DNA from: Gerris lacustris
Lineage: Eukaryota > Arthropoda > Insecta > Hemiptera > Gerridae
Reading direction: 5' to 3'
NCBI GenBank assembly: GCA_951217055.1
Contig: OX578277.1
Span: forward strand, 57,408,173-57,472,172
Length of the DNA stretch: 64,000 nt
Below the pieces are notes generated by a model, which was not told where the DNA came from, did no database searches, and was given only the letters and a program-made list of their open reading frames with translations. Positions 1 through 10,575 of this stretch are shown piece after piece. Numbering within the stretch: the first letter of the stretch is position 1; the number at the start of each line of letters is the position of its first letter. Both the position numbers and the translations under genes were made by a program.

Positions 1-352
1 TCATACTAACACTGGAACATTTCAGAATCCTTAGCAACAACTATCAGAATAAAAATGCCGCAGTTACCCACATAAGTCAGTTTTATAATGGAAAACAACA
101 ATAGAGTAAGTTTATCACAGTTTAAACAGTAGTACAAGCACCATTAATTTCTCAGAAATGCGACTGAAACAACTAAATTAGTAATTAATACTCACCAACA
201 GGAGATTCATACAAATACAGGAACAGGTCAGAATCCTTTGCAATAACTATCTGAATAAAAATGTAGGCAGTAACCCACATAAGTAAGTTTTATAATATTA
301 AGTTTTATAACAACAGTAGTGCATGTTTAACACAGTTTAACCAGTGTTACAA
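1..352. repeat. Diverged tandem duplication, period about 206 bp
   Basis: Bases 1-150 and 207-352 align almost throughout. Both carry 'cagaatcctt', 'ctgaataaaaatg' or its variant 'atcagaataaaaatg', 'acccacataagt', 'agttttataat', 'cacagttta' and 'gttacaagc' or 'gtacaagc' in the same order. The second unit has a short extra 'agttttataa' block. The first unit begins at the window edge, so further units may lie upstream. No coding potential is visible. Confidence 0.75.
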
Positions 353-639
353 GCTCGTATTGACTAATTGTGTAGGTCGATAAAACACAACAAGTGTTAG
401 CTATTGTATTTGCAGACAATAAACTAATTTCCTTTTTTATTATTTAATATTTTTACTTTTATTCACCATAATAAGTAACCATTTTTTTAATAACCCACTA
501 CACTAGAAATTAACCTATGTTCCATAATAACATCCTAAGTCATAATAAGTACCTACTTGCTAACCAGGAAATAAACCAATTATGAAAGCCAATATGTCAC
601 ACCTTAAATGCGTAAAAGGAGATTTATTTTGGTATAAGG

Positions 640-835
640 TGTGCAAATGTGGTAAAAAAATTTCATACCTAATATTTTCAAGATGGCGGCCAATATAGCT
701 GGCGACTACAAAAACGTTTTTAGTCACCATGACAAGGTAAACATTAATTTAAAGGTCTTGAAGTGTAGAAAAAGAATGTGCATCTATTACAATTTTACAC
801 TTAATAATTTTTATCTACTTGCGGCAGCAAAATGA
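640..835 (+). repeat. Dispersed repeat with 'aagatggcggccaatat' core, copy 1
   Basis: The blocks 'aagatggcggccaatat', 'tttttagtcaccatgaca' and 'aaaggtcttgaagtgtag' recur in the same order at 61528-61625, and again more diverged at 61645-61735. This is a medium-copy interspersed repeat of unknown class. Confidence 0.6.
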
Positions 836-1208
836 GGCATTATTATACTGATTTCGGGCAGAGAAATGTGATTTTACTGCCTAGGCGTTAAAATGAGGAA
901 ACATTTTACTGTTATAATGTAGGCAATAGCAGTTTATACTATTATCTCTACCATATAAAATTATATATTTAAGTTCAATACGTAATATTTAATATTAAAA
1001 TAATTTGTTTACATTTGTTAATTCTGTTAAATAAGTTCAATGAATAGTAGATCTTTAATTAAAAAAATAGTGGAGTCACTGGCCACACTGCAGCGTCATG
1101 TAAACATCCAACATCCATATTATTATTATTACTGGAGTTATTCTAGATTAGACTACCTACTATTCTTGATATATTCTACTTACTTCTTTTATTCTAAGCA
1201 ATAGAAGA

Positions 1209-1246
1209 TACTTAATACTTAATACTTAATACTTAACACTTACTTT
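1209..1246. repeat. Short tandem repeat of a 9-mer (acttaatac)n
   Basis: Four imperfect copies of 'acttaatac' lie head to tail, in an otherwise unremarkable AT-rich stretch from 840 to 1500. Confidence 0.6.
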
Positions 1247-1509
1247 AATACTTTTAGTATTTTTTTAGTAAAAATATAAATAAATAGTTGATATTGCGTG
1301 CATTATTCATTCAGAAGTTTTGTGAGCTATAAACGTGTGTTTAGTATTTTGTTGTTATAGATTCAGTTTGCTATTCACTTATTGTTATTATTCCAAAGCT
1401 TCTTATTTGATTTCTTTATGAACATTAATTTTAGTTAATACGTATGTTATTATCTTATTAATGTAACATAGTAATTAACTATGTTATATTAATAAAGATG
1501 ATATGTTAA

Positions 1510-1760
1510 CAGTTTCATTTTTCTGCCGCCCGTAGATAAATGCATGCGACAAGGCAGCAAAGGAAAAATTTCCGCCTCGTTTATTCATTGCCTGCCTCGG
1601 CTTCGCCTCGACAGTCAAGTCGGTAAATTACCTACCCTCTACCTACTATTCGTATTTCTGCCTCGGCTTCGCCTCGGCAGTTAATTATCATAGCCTATCC
1701 TCGCCTTCGGCTTGGGGTCTAATCTAATCACCCGTCAGTAAAATTCCATTTTGCTGCCTA
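1510..1760. repeat. GC-rich motif cluster in AT-rich DNA
   Basis: Two 23-base segments (1592-1614 and 1658-1680) are identical except for one base. Each has a 'gcctcggcttcgcctcg' core flanked by 'ctg' and 'cag'. A related 'cctcgccttcggcttgggg' follows at 1699. The flanks carry 'ctgccgcccgtaga' and 'tgctgcctag'. The cluster is much more GC-rich than its surroundings. It may be part of a repeat element, but no family is recognised. Confidence 0.55.
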
Positions 1761-1774
1761 GTTATATAAATAAC

Positions 1775-2375
1775 TATAACTTAATCGTACAGAAGCCGGC
1801 GATTTGTCTGTGTCTTACGTTTAAGTGTCCGACGATAACCTGAGTAAAAGTAGACCGATTTAGTTGAAATTTGGTATACATGATCCTTTTACTAATACTC
1901 GGGCTAAGTTCAAATTTAAACGTGAGCTTCAAATTTAAAATTGGAATTTCAGGACATTTTTTAGTAAAACCAAAAACGGCACCGCTATGAATTAATAAAG
2001 ATCGCTAAAACTATTAAAGCTGGCCTAAACGTTTAATACAGAAAACAACCTTTTTACCGGTATCTTACGTTCTAAGGTAACGGTAATATCTAAGGTAACG
2101 GTTAAATCTCAATGGAAACAGGCATGTAAAATTTCAACTTGATACATATACAGTAGTTTTTGCTCATCAAAGTAATACAATTTATAATACATAATTGAAG
2201 TGGAATGGCCGGGACGTGTAGAAGAGTTAAGGAATAGTAGAATAACCCTTCTCCCCCACTGCACGACTCAATTACTTGCATATTCTTATAATATCAACTC
2301 ATCATGATTAACGATTTAATATTTATTCAATTACGCTCGCTTCAATGATAGAGCCACGCGAAGCCTAGTAATATT
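1775..2375 (+). repeat. Family A repeat, sense copy
   Basis: It contains the family's hallmark blocks in order: 'cgacgataacctgagt', 'gaccgatttagttgaaattt', 'gatcgctaaaactatta', 'atcttacgttctaa', 'aacaggcatgtaaaatttc', 'cttctccccca' and 'acgctcgcttcaatgatag'. The same order occurs at 44.7-45.4 kb and 54.1-54.6 kb, and in reverse at 33.5-34, 37.1-37.6 and 45.5-46.6 kb. There is no long reading frame, so this is a non-autonomous high-copy element of unknown class. Confidence 0.7.
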
Positions 2376-2831
2376 ATTATTTGAGTACAAATAGTAGTAA
2401 TAATATAAAATCTGGGATGATTGTGACGAAAAGTATAATTTGATAACGAGTTTTGTTAGAGTTATCTAATCTAATCTGATGTGAATATGAATTAGCTTTA
2501 CTTGATAAGGAAATGTGTCCCTTAAACTTAACTAGTCATATCTACATACATCTCTGTCGATTGACTTTGCTTATATTATGTATTTCTCTTTCTCTTTTAA
2601 GAGTGATTGAACTAAGGGAAAATTAATAATTTATTTAAAATTATGTATTTAATAGCCTAATTAATAAAATAATTAAATATTACACGCATCAATTAAACGG
2701 TACTATGAATTGGATTTAAATGTTAATTGCACTGTCATAAAAACATAATAATTATAATCATATACCCGGCATTTGCAAAAATACCGGCCTTTTTCTTAAG
2801 GTTATAATAAAAATGAATTACTTAATATTAA

Positions 2832-3575
2832 CCCTAGAACGCTAACCATATTTTTTAACCTCTTATGACTAACCTTGAGTCAAATTGACTCCCTAATCTA
2901 TTATACCCAGTTTTATTAAAATATAAAGGCCTAATATGTACAATATTTTTTTAACACGTTTTAGTGCTAGTTGATGGACACTTGGGTGCTTTGTTTGCCA
3001 TAAAAAAAACATTTTTTCCTTCCGGAAAAAATTAATTCCGGTTTTTCAATCTAGACTACTATTACATATCCGGTATTGTTATCTACCGGAGTGGTTTTAT
3101 TTACTTTTTTTTATGTAGCTTTTTTCTTTTCTTTCCTTTGGTTTCTCTATTTCGTAAATTGTTTCAATTAATTTATCATTTTCCTCATCATTGCTGATGG
3201 GATTAAAAAAGGCATTTTCTATTTTCAAATCAGGGTCCAAATGAAACAATAACACTTATTAGATTGGGCTGTTAATACTATTCTGCGTCAAAATGACCTA
3301 CAAAAAACGTGTAATCCCTAAAAAAAAAAAAAAAAAAATTACCTAAAATTTACGTGTAAGACTAAACAGGAGTCAAAATGACTCCGTGACTGCAGAAAAA
3401 CAAACGATATGTCCTCTTTAGAATCTGAATGTGGAACTGATAGAAGTGTAGAAGGGGCATTCAAGGGTGGGAGATAGCATAGCTGAAATGTGAGAGTTTT
3501 GTGCTTTACAGACACCGTGCATTCGTAGTTAAAAAAGAATGGGAGTAATTTTGACTCCAGGTTAGCGTTATAGGG
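2832..3575 (-). mobile_element. Non-autonomous piggyBac-type element, 744 bp
   Basis: The ends are inverted repeats beginning 'CCCTAGAACGCTAACC' on the left and the near-complement 'GGTTAGCGTTATAGGG' on the right. Both are flanked by TTAA (2828-2831 and 3576-3579). TTAA duplications plus CCCTAGAA-type ends are diagnostic of piggyBac. Next to each end and once inside (3370-3386) is a GAGTCA/TGACTC hairpin. The middle matches, in reverse, part of the transposase remnant of the second copy at 24176-25143. The start of that coding region is deleted here, so the copy cannot make transposase. Confidence 0.85.
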
Positions 3576-3724
3576 TTAAACAAATTCTCAATATGTTGTG
3601 TAAAAGTAATAATGTGAACTTCACAAATTAGTATAAAAAAAGCCGAGTTTTAATGGAAGAAAACGGGAACATGATTTATTCACGTATATATTTGGGCAGT
3701 GTTATTGATTTATTTTTTAATTGA

Positions 3725-3886
3725 AGCTATGTGATCGTTCTGAAGAACGAACATTTTTATGGGACCAATTTCGATTTCAAAAATTCCAATACAGAAATCC
3801 GTTGCACTCACCAGGAAACATTTCTGGTTCGAGTTTGTCCGTCAGTTTGTCCACAATTTTATCATTCATATACATATAAAATAATT
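3725..3886 (+). repeat. Family A repeat, 5'-end fragment
   Basis: It carries 'atgtgatcgttctgaagaac', 'aaaaattccaa' and 'cagaaatccgtt', followed by 'gtccgtcagtttgtcc'. The same head appears at 56737 and, diverged, at 62050. The copy is cut off where the next inverted-repeat element starts. Confidence 0.6.
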
Positions 3887-4471
3887 TTTACCTCCAGCGG
3901 GGAGAAAAAGTGATCTTTCCTCCTTAGTTTATAGGGAGGGAAGTTACTCGTTGCACCCGGTCGGGTTAAACAGGGAGTGATGAAAAATAAGTAAGGGAGT
4001 AATCATGAAAGTTCATGATTCCCTCCAGTGTTGCCCTAGATAAAGCACAAGTAAATTAGGTTGGTGCTAATACACATTTTATTTACTAACTTTTGTTTAA
4101 TGTCGAAATCTATAATGTCATCTTCACACATGTCATGTAACCTCCACAACGGTTGCCATAGTGATTCATCAGAAAAAGAAACAAACAAGTTTAAAGTGGA
4201 AACATAATTTTTCCTAAATGTAGATTACCTAATCCATATTTAAATACATCAGTTGTCAGCACCATTCAATATACACGACTCAGCTTCCAGCTGATTCTCC
4301 CATTTAATTTTAGCATTGAAATTCAAATAATTATTATCTATAATTTAATTTTAACGTCATTAAACTTATTTAGAGAATTGTTAATATTATATCTAACTAT
4401 ATTTTTTGTTAAATAACGTAATTTAAAATTAAAATCTATCCATATTTTTTTCTCCCTTCTGGAGGTAAAAT
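3887..4471. mobile_element. Candidate element with terminal inverted repeats 'ttttacctccag..gggagaaaaa'
   Basis: The segment at 3887-3911 and the one at 4446-4471 are reverse complements over about 24 bases with a few mismatches (core 'acctccag', then 'gggagaaaaa'). They enclose about 530 bp with no reading frame. No clear target duplication is seen, so the outer boundaries are approximate and the class is unknown. Confidence 0.4.
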
Positions 4472-4509
4472 CTTGTACGTACCTTGGGAGTAAAAATCAC
4501 TTGCACCCT

Positions 4510-5055
4510 CGCGATAATTAACTTAAAAATTCCAAGACAGAAATCCGTTTCAGACATCAGGGAACATTTTTGGTCTCGTGTCTGTCTGTGTGTCCGCGAA
4601 TTATGAAACGTGCGACGATAACTTGAGTAAATGTCGACCGATTTTTATGAAATTTGGTAGACACGTTCATTTTACCTATGCCCAGGACGAGCTCGATGGA
4701 CAACGTTACCCGTCCAAGCGTTCACGAGCAACGCTCGCGTAAACGTGAACTTCAAATTTAAAATTTGAATTTTAGGTCGGGAAAAAAATTTAACTTTATC
4801 TATTCAATGAGACAAACATTTTTTACAAATGCATTTTGTTAGTAAAACCAACAGCGACACCGCTATGAAGTGATAAAGATCGCTAAAACTATTAATAGCT
4901 TTTACACAATAAACAATATAACAATAAAGTAATATAACAATAATTTTATTAAAATTAACATTAAACATTAAAATCGGATTTTAATGTTAATATAACAATA
5001 AAGTACATTTTAGGATGCGAGGAAGCTATGTGCCACACTAATTGGCAGTCTATTT
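4510..5055 (+). repeat. Family A repeat, short type with 'ctatgtgccacact' 3' end
   Basis: It runs from 'aattccaagacagaaatccg' through 'cgacgataacttgagtaaa', 'cccaggacgagct' and 'gatcgctaaaactattaata' to 'gaggaagctatgtgccacac' and a T-rich tail. The copies at 56690-57258 and 62020-62592 have the same start-to-end order and the same 3' end. This defines a short family A subtype of about 0.55 kb. Confidence 0.7.
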
Positions 5056-5574
5056 TTTTATGTTTTGATAAATTTACCCCTAATAGAAATGCATAAGAGT
5101 ATAACACTATTCAAAACTGATGGCGGTGTAAATACCGCCACGCGAGTGTTCATGTGTACAAGAATGTGCTCGAAGAGTTTGAAGTTTATGTGCTCGAAGG
5201 TTAAGTATATAACGGCTGGACTATATACCTAATACAAATGAATTAAGATTTGGCAACACCGCTGGACGTCTTATTGGTGCAGTTTACTAAAAGTATATAC
5301 AGTTGGACGTGATATTAACTTATCAGTGGACAGAATATACATATAGTGCCACATCGGCGGTAATTTAAAAAGTTGTCATAATGGTGTAGAAATATAAGTG
5401 GAGTTATGAGAAAATGTATATTGCTAATAAACATATATATTAAAATTTGTTGCGATCAAAACTCTGTATTAACCCGCAGTACCTTATAATTGAAAGCAAA
5501 TTATCAAAAATGTTGTTGTTTCATGAGGACGCCAGAATGTATGATTTGTAAAAAGACGTCTCAATACACAAAAA

Positions 5575-5649
<75 letters not shown>

Positions 5650-6300
5650 GTATATACATATATATAAAAATATAAACCTAAATTTATCAAAAGGATGACT
5701 CTCCCAAAATTTTTGCCTTGCACCTACAACTATACATTACATGATTTTTTTTTTCTTTAACACTGCTTAATATTTATTTTTTTTGTTTTAAATTTTAATT
5801 ATAATTTTATTCATTTATTTTATTTTTGTTAAAAAGCATTTTTAACAGTGATATAAATACTTGTGATAAAACTGAGATAAAAAAGGTGACATTAGTTTGA
5901 TTTTTTTAAAAAAAGTTAATTAATGGGAATAAAAATCCAGAATATTATAATTTGAATTTTTCTTAAAAACAAAGTAAGGTCTAAATTAAATTAAAAACCC
6001 TAATATGAAAAACAAACTCTTTTAATATTTACCCGCTATCTTTCTCTCTTTCATCGCATGCTGTTTATTCATTAACACGATTATTCTCCTTTTAACACTT
6101 AATCAGAATAAATGTATAAAATTCTAAAATTTTCTTCTGAATTTTTAAGATTTTCATTCAAGTTTTAGAATTATTAACCTAATTACTTTAAATGTGTGTG
6201 TACCAAAAAATTATTCCTCGCATGCTTCATTAATTTAATTTCTAAACGAAAAATTTCATATTAAAGTTAGGGTACTTTTTTACTTTAGCACCCCCCTATA
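5056..6300. other. AT-rich non-coding stretch with one (TA)n tract
   Basis: Apart from the (TA)n tract at 5579-5645 I see no gene, RNA or element signature. The reading frames that cross the tract are simple-repeat artefacts. Confidence 0.6.
5579..5645. repeat. (TA)n microsatellite, about 33 units
   Basis: A pure alternating TA run, followed by two short interrupted TA stretches up to 5665. Confidence 0.95.
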
Positions 6301-6307
6301 TGTCTAA

Positions 6308-6515
6308 AGCGGCCTACACACATGGGAACTTAGACGAACCAAGTTGCCATGTGTGTAGGGGTAAACGAACCTTAAATGAAAATGTCTCCATCAATTGACT
6401 TCCATCGGGTTGGAAAATATTTGTTCGGTTCGCCGGCAGAGCGAACCAGGTTCGCCTGTGTGTATAGGACACGAACCGATGTTCGTCATTTTATCAGAAA
6501 AAACACTCTGACTCT
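6308..6515. repeat. MITE-like fragment with 'cctacacacatgg' hairpin
   Basis: 'cctacacacatgg' at about 6313 is the exact reverse complement of 'ccatgtgtgtagg' at about 6347. Downstream come repeated 'gttcg' and 'cgaacc' blocks and a diverged 'cctgtgtgtatagg'. This looks like a small palindromic DNA element lying against the truncated 5' side of the retrotransposon. No target duplication is identifiable. Confidence 0.4.
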
Positions 6516-6598
6516 ACACCTCCGACTCATTTGTTTCTTTTTACATCTTTTAACACAGTTTTTTTTAACGCCGTTTATTTTAATATTATTTTAAGGAT

Positions 6599-7954
6599 TT
6601 GCACACTTTCTTGCTTCATAGATGCCAGGTTTTAGAGGCACTGGAACAGACCAAGGCAACCTCATCTTCTCAAACTCAATCTTCTAAATTATCTCGTAAC
6701 AAGTATATTCCGTCAAATTCTCATCCAGCTTACACCCCGACAAGTTCACGAACATTTTCGGCTCAGCCAAGCCCACAGACTAATACTTTTAGGGATACTT
6801 CTAATGTTTCTCAATTCTCCATAGTTTGCTATTATTGTAAATCAAAGCATCCAATCTATTGGTGCAACAAGTTCAAGGCTCTTCCTCTTCAGAAACGGTG
6901 GGATACCGTGAAGCAGTTGAACCTATGTACCAATTGCCTTCGATCAACACACCGTAGCAATGATTGTAGATCATCAAAGTGCAAATCATGTGACAGTTTG
7001 CACAACAGTTTACTCTGCAAAGGTTCAAATGCCTGTGAATCGACCTCATCCACCTCGAATCAATCTTCATCGACCAGCAGTATGCCAAATTCTGGTACCA
7101 CGAATACTAATATTTCTTGTATGTCCTCCCAAACTTTCGATGAGCGTAACGTAACCCAATATGATCCATCTACGATCCTTTTATCTACTGCTATAATTAG
7201 GGTCAGAGATTCTCGAAATGGACATCAGTTTGCTAGAGTCTTGTTGGACTCTGGTTCTCAGGCTAACTTCGTCTCGGATTCCTTCTGTAAAAAGCTTGGG
7301 TTTGAGCCACGGCCCATACAAACTGAGATATCAGGCATATGTCAGTCAACTAATAAGGTATCAAGTTTCCTGCATCTCGATGTTAGTTCAAGAGCTAATA
7401 ATTTTAAACGATCCTTATCATTTTTCGTTTTGCCATCCATTACAAAACCAGTTCCCACTTTTAACTTAAACATATCAAACATGAATATTCCTAACTCAAT
7501 CTCGTTGGCAGACCCAACATTTTGTACGCCTGGTGAAATAGATCTACTGCTTGGAGCGGAGATTTTCTTCGAGGCCTTGCGTGTAGGCCATATGAGACTT
7601 GCTAATCAAAAAACATATCTTCAGAACACGGTTTTTGGTTGGTTGGTGACTGGTAAATGTGCTTCCATTCCCAAACCTTCCACGATTTCCTCAAACTTAT
7701 GTCATCTCAACACAATGTGCAATACTGATAACCTAGACAAGGAAATCAGGAAATTCTGGGAGCTCGAAGATTGCTCACGCGCCAATGACTTCACGAAAGA
7801 GGAGCAGGAGTGTGAAGACCACTTCGTCAAGACAATCAAACGTGATGTGACAGGTCGTTTCGTAGTGACCTTACCTTTTAAAAACCACTCAAAATGCTTG
7901 GTGATTCTCGAAATTCTGCTCTCAGACGTCTTTACAGTGTTACGCGAAAACTAG
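6599..7954 (+). CDS. BEL/Pao Gag C-terminal part plus aspartic protease (broken frame)
   Basis: The first codon shown is TTG and similarity is already under way, so this is an internal start of a truncated gag-pol rather than a real initiator. Residues 4-17 resemble the end of the BEL gag core. A Ser/Thr/Pro-rich linker follows. Three CCHC zinc knuckles have cysteines and histidines at about 77/80/84/89, 110/113/118/123 and 128/131/135/140, an arrangement typical of BEL Gag for binding RNA. The retropepsin-like protease has its catalytic DSGS at 217-220. The conserved segment after it (LLLGAEIFFE, TVFGWLVTG) links to pol. The frame shifts near 7893, so the last 20 or so residues are out of frame; real pol continues in the overlapping downstream frame. 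In intact relatives gag and pol form one frame. Confidence 0.88.
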   Translation: MHTFLLHRCQVLEALEQTKATSSSQTQSSKLSRNKYIPSNSHPAYTPTSSRTFSAQPSPQTNTFRDTSNVSQFSIVCYYCKSKHPIYWCNKFKALPLQKRWDTVKQLNLCTNCLRSTHRSNDCRSSKCKSCDSLHNSLLCKGSNACESTSSTSNQSSSTSSMPNSGTTNTNISCMSSQTFDERNVTQYDPSTILLSTAIIRVRDSRNGHQFARVLLDSGSQANFVSDSFCKKLGFEPRPIQTEISGICQSTNKVSSFLHLDVSSRANNFKRSLSFFVLPSITKPVPTFNLNISNMNIPNSISLADPTFCTPGEIDLLLGAEIFFEALRVGHMRLANQKTYLQNTVFGWLVTGKCASIPKPSTISSNLCHLNTMCNTDNLDKEIRKFWELEDCSRANDFTKEEQECEDHFVKTIKRDVTGRFVVTLPFKNHSKCLVILEILLSDVFTVLREN

Positions 7955-10575
7955 GGAATAACCCTCTCGATAAAATTCGGTATCACGAATTCATGAATGA
8001 CTACCTTGAGCTTGGTCACATGGAACCAGCTCCTAATGATATCGATCCTCAAATCATGATTCATTACCTACCTCACCACGCGGTTCATAAGGAAGAAAGC
8101 TCAACCACGAAATTAAGGGTTGTTTTCGACGCTTCATGTAAGACTACTTCAGGAGTCTCCCTTAACGAGCTAATGATTACTGGTCCTATGATCCAGCAAG
8201 ACCTATTCTCGATTCTCACGCGATTAAGAACTCACCAATTTGTGTTAATGGCTGATATAACAAAAATGTACCGCCAGATTAGATTGGATCCTGAACAAGA
8301 AAATCTACATAGAATATTTTGGTACGATAATAACGACGGTCCTGTAAAGGAATTTGTACTCAAAACGCTTACATACGGTACCACGTCTGCATCGTTCTTA
8401 GCTACTCGTTGTATTAAGAAACTCGCGGAAGATGAGAAAAGGGACTTAGGATTAGGTTCACTAATCGCGCAGAGAGATTTTTATATCGACGATCTCCTAA
8501 CTGGCAGTAACACGTTGGATGATGCCCTCGAAATTCAACGTCAAATAATAGAGTTATTGAAGCGCGGCTGTAAGGAGCTACGCAAATGGTCTTCAAACTC
8601 AGAAGAACCTTTAAGTGGAATTCCTGAAGAGCACAAAGAATCATTAATTTCTACTCACGATTTTAACTCGAATGGGGTTGTGAAGGCCTTAGGACTGCGA
8701 TGGTGCCCTAAGGAGGATTGTTTTACTTATTTAGTAGGACTCCCTGATGAAAATAAATCAATTACTAAGCGTTCTGTCCTTTCAGAAATAGCACGAATTT
8801 TTGATCCCCTCGGTTTGATAAGTCCAATTGTAATTCGAGCTAAAATATTTATGCAAAAGACATGGGCTCAAAAGGTAAACTGGGATGAATCCTTACCTAA
8901 TGATCTCCAGCAAGAATGGCGAAAATTTTGCTCTCAGCTACAGCATCTGAATAAAATTGCAATTCCTCGATGGATAATGTCCTTTTACCCTACTCAGTCA
9001 GTTGAAATACACGGATTCTCCGATGCTTCGCAAGATGCATATGGAGCTTGTCTCTACCTTCGTTCTCATAACCCAGATGGTTCCTTCACGTGCAAACTTG
9101 TATGTGCTAAAAGCAGAGTCGCGCCCGCTAAGCAACTCTCCATTCCACGTTTAGAGCTATGTGGAACTTTTTTACTAGCAGAATTATATGATAAAACTAT
9201 TAAGATACTTAACCTCAAAATTGATCGGTACACATTGTGGACCGATTCGACTATCGTATTAGGTTGGTTACGGACATCAAATAAATTAAATGTATTTGTA
9301 GGAAATCGTATTTCTCAAATACACCAATTGACAGACGTCAGCTGCTGGAAGCATGTTCCAACAAATGACAACCCAGCCGATATCTTATCTAGAGGATTAA
9401 ACGTGTCCGACCTGATAAATACCTCTTTATGGTGGCACGGGCCTACATGGCTTTGTACTCCTCAAGACAGTGGTCATTGGCCCAATGATCCCGTGAATAT
9501 TCCTACCGAAAATTTACCTGAGTCTCGTGAAGCTACTTCAGTAGTTGCAATGTCGTCTTCTACAGCTAATGGGGTTATATCTTATTTTGAATTATACTCT
9601 TCGTTTACAAAGTTTATAAGGATTTTCAGTTACGTTTTCCGATTTATACATAACGCTCGAGTTGAAAAGGGAAAGCGCAAACACGGCCCCATATCACCCT
9701 TGGATTTACAATATTCGTTAACCTACTGGGTTAGGAAATCACAAGAAGAATCATTCTCGAACGAAATCGAGGATCTTAAAAGGAATCGTCCGATAAACAA
9801 GAGGAGTAAACTTCTTCGTTTGCATCCATTCCTCGATGAAGATAATGTGCTCAGGGTGGGTGGTAGACTCATCCATGCTTCTATCAAATACGATCACAAA
9901 TACCCCATGTTAATTCCCGCAGAACACCCTCTCACAAAATTAATATTTAGAAGTGAACATCTTCGTTTGTTACACGCAGGGCCACAATCTCTTTTGGCAT
10001 CAGTTCGGCAAAAATTCTGGCCTCTCAGAGGGAGAGACATTGCTCGTCGAACATATCATAAGTGCATCACTTGTTTCAAGAATCGGCCTATCGAATCATC
10101 CCAACTAATGGGTTCACTTCCTCGACACAGAGTAGAGCCTGCACGACCTTTTGTGCACGCGGGGGTCGATTTTTGTGGTCCCTTTATGCTCCGCCAAGGA
10201 GGTAAAAGGAGTAAAATCAAGGTTAAATCATACGCTGCAATATTCGTTTGTTTTGCCACGAAAGCAGTTCACATTGAACTCGTGTCTGACTTAACCTCGA
10301 CTGCATTTATAGCAGCATTACAACGATTCACTGGAAGGAGGGGAAAATGTCTCCACCTGTACAGTGATAATGCCACGAATTTTAAGGGTGCTCAGCGAGA
10401 ACTCGGCGAACTACGGCAATTATTCAAAAATGAGATTCATAAAGAAAGTATCAATAAATTTTTAACCCAGGACAATACTGTGTGGCATTATATCCCTCCA
10501 AAATCGCCTCATCATGGCGGTTTGTGGGAATCGGCCGTTAAATCGATGAAACATCATCTTAAACGAGTTGTATGA
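7894..10575 (+). CDS. BEL/Pao Pol: reverse transcriptase, RNase H, integrase (C-terminus cut by nonsense codon)
   Basis: This 893-residue frame holds most of Pol. Reverse transcriptase: LRVVFDAS near 74-81, first catalytic Asp at 121 (DITKMYRQIRLD), YIDD at 197-200. The RNase H-like domain has GFSDAS at 374-379, the LSIPRLEL stretch near 415-422, WTDS at 449-452 and NPADILSR at 493-500. The integrase zinc domain has H689, H694, C724 and C727. The integrase core has D759 (GVDFCGP), D825 (YSDNATNF) and E879 (GGLWES). All catalytic residues are present. These proteins copy element RNA into DNA and insert it into host chromosomes from a virus-like particle. The ATG used is internal: protein similarity runs on from the upstream frame one base out of phase. 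The TGA at 10573 interrupts a frame that stays BEL-like for another 135 bases. Confidence 0.93.
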   Translation: MLGDSRNSALRRLYSVTRKLGNNPLDKIRYHEFMNDYLELGHMEPAPNDIDPQIMIHYLPHHAVHKEESSTTKLRVVFDASCKTTSGVSLNELMITGPMIQQDLFSILTRLRTHQFVLMADITKMYRQIRLDPEQENLHRIFWYDNNDGPVKEFVLKTLTYGTTSASFLATRCIKKLAEDEKRDLGLGSLIAQRDFYIDDLLTGSNTLDDALEIQRQIIELLKRGCKELRKWSSNSEEPLSGIPEEHKESLISTHDFNSNGVVKALGLRWCPKEDCFTYLVGLPDENKSITKRSVLSEIARIFDPLGLISPIVIRAKIFMQKTWAQKVNWDESLPNDLQQEWRKFCSQLQHLNKIAIPRWIMSFYPTQSVEIHGFSDASQDAYGACLYLRSHNPDGSFTCKLVCAKSRVAPAKQLSIPRLELCGTFLLAELYDKTIKILNLKIDRYTLWTDSTIVLGWLRTSNKLNVFVGNRISQIHQLTDVSCWKHVPTNDNPADILSRGLNVSDLINTSLWWHGPTWLCTPQDSGHWPNDPVNIPTENLPESREATSVVAMSSSTANGVISYFELYSSFTKFIRIFSYVFRFIHNARVEKGKRKHGPISPLDLQYSLTYWVRKSQEESFSNEIEDLKRNRPINKRSKLLRLHPFLDEDNVLRVGGRLIHASIKYDHKYPMLIPAEHPLTKLIFRSEHLRLLHAGPQSLLASVRQKFWPLRGRDIARRTYHKCITCFKNRPIESSQLMGSLPRHRVEPARPFVHAGVDFCGPFMLRQGGKRSKIKVKSYAAIFVCFATKAVHIELVSDLTSTAFIAALQRFTGRRGKCLHLYSDNATNFKGAQRELGELRQLFKNEIHKESINKFLTQDNTVWHYIPPKSPHHGGLWESAVKSMKHHLKRVV

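Noticed and set aside
6376..6594. 72-codon frame directly upstream of the retrotransposon as gag start
   Set aside because: It does not resemble BEL gag and overlaps the palindromic MITE-like sequence.
7885..7960. Programmed frameshift between gag-protease and pol of the BEL element
   Set aside because: No X-XXY-YYZ slippery heptamer in the right frame, BEL gag-pol is normally one frame, and two more one-base losses occur downstream.
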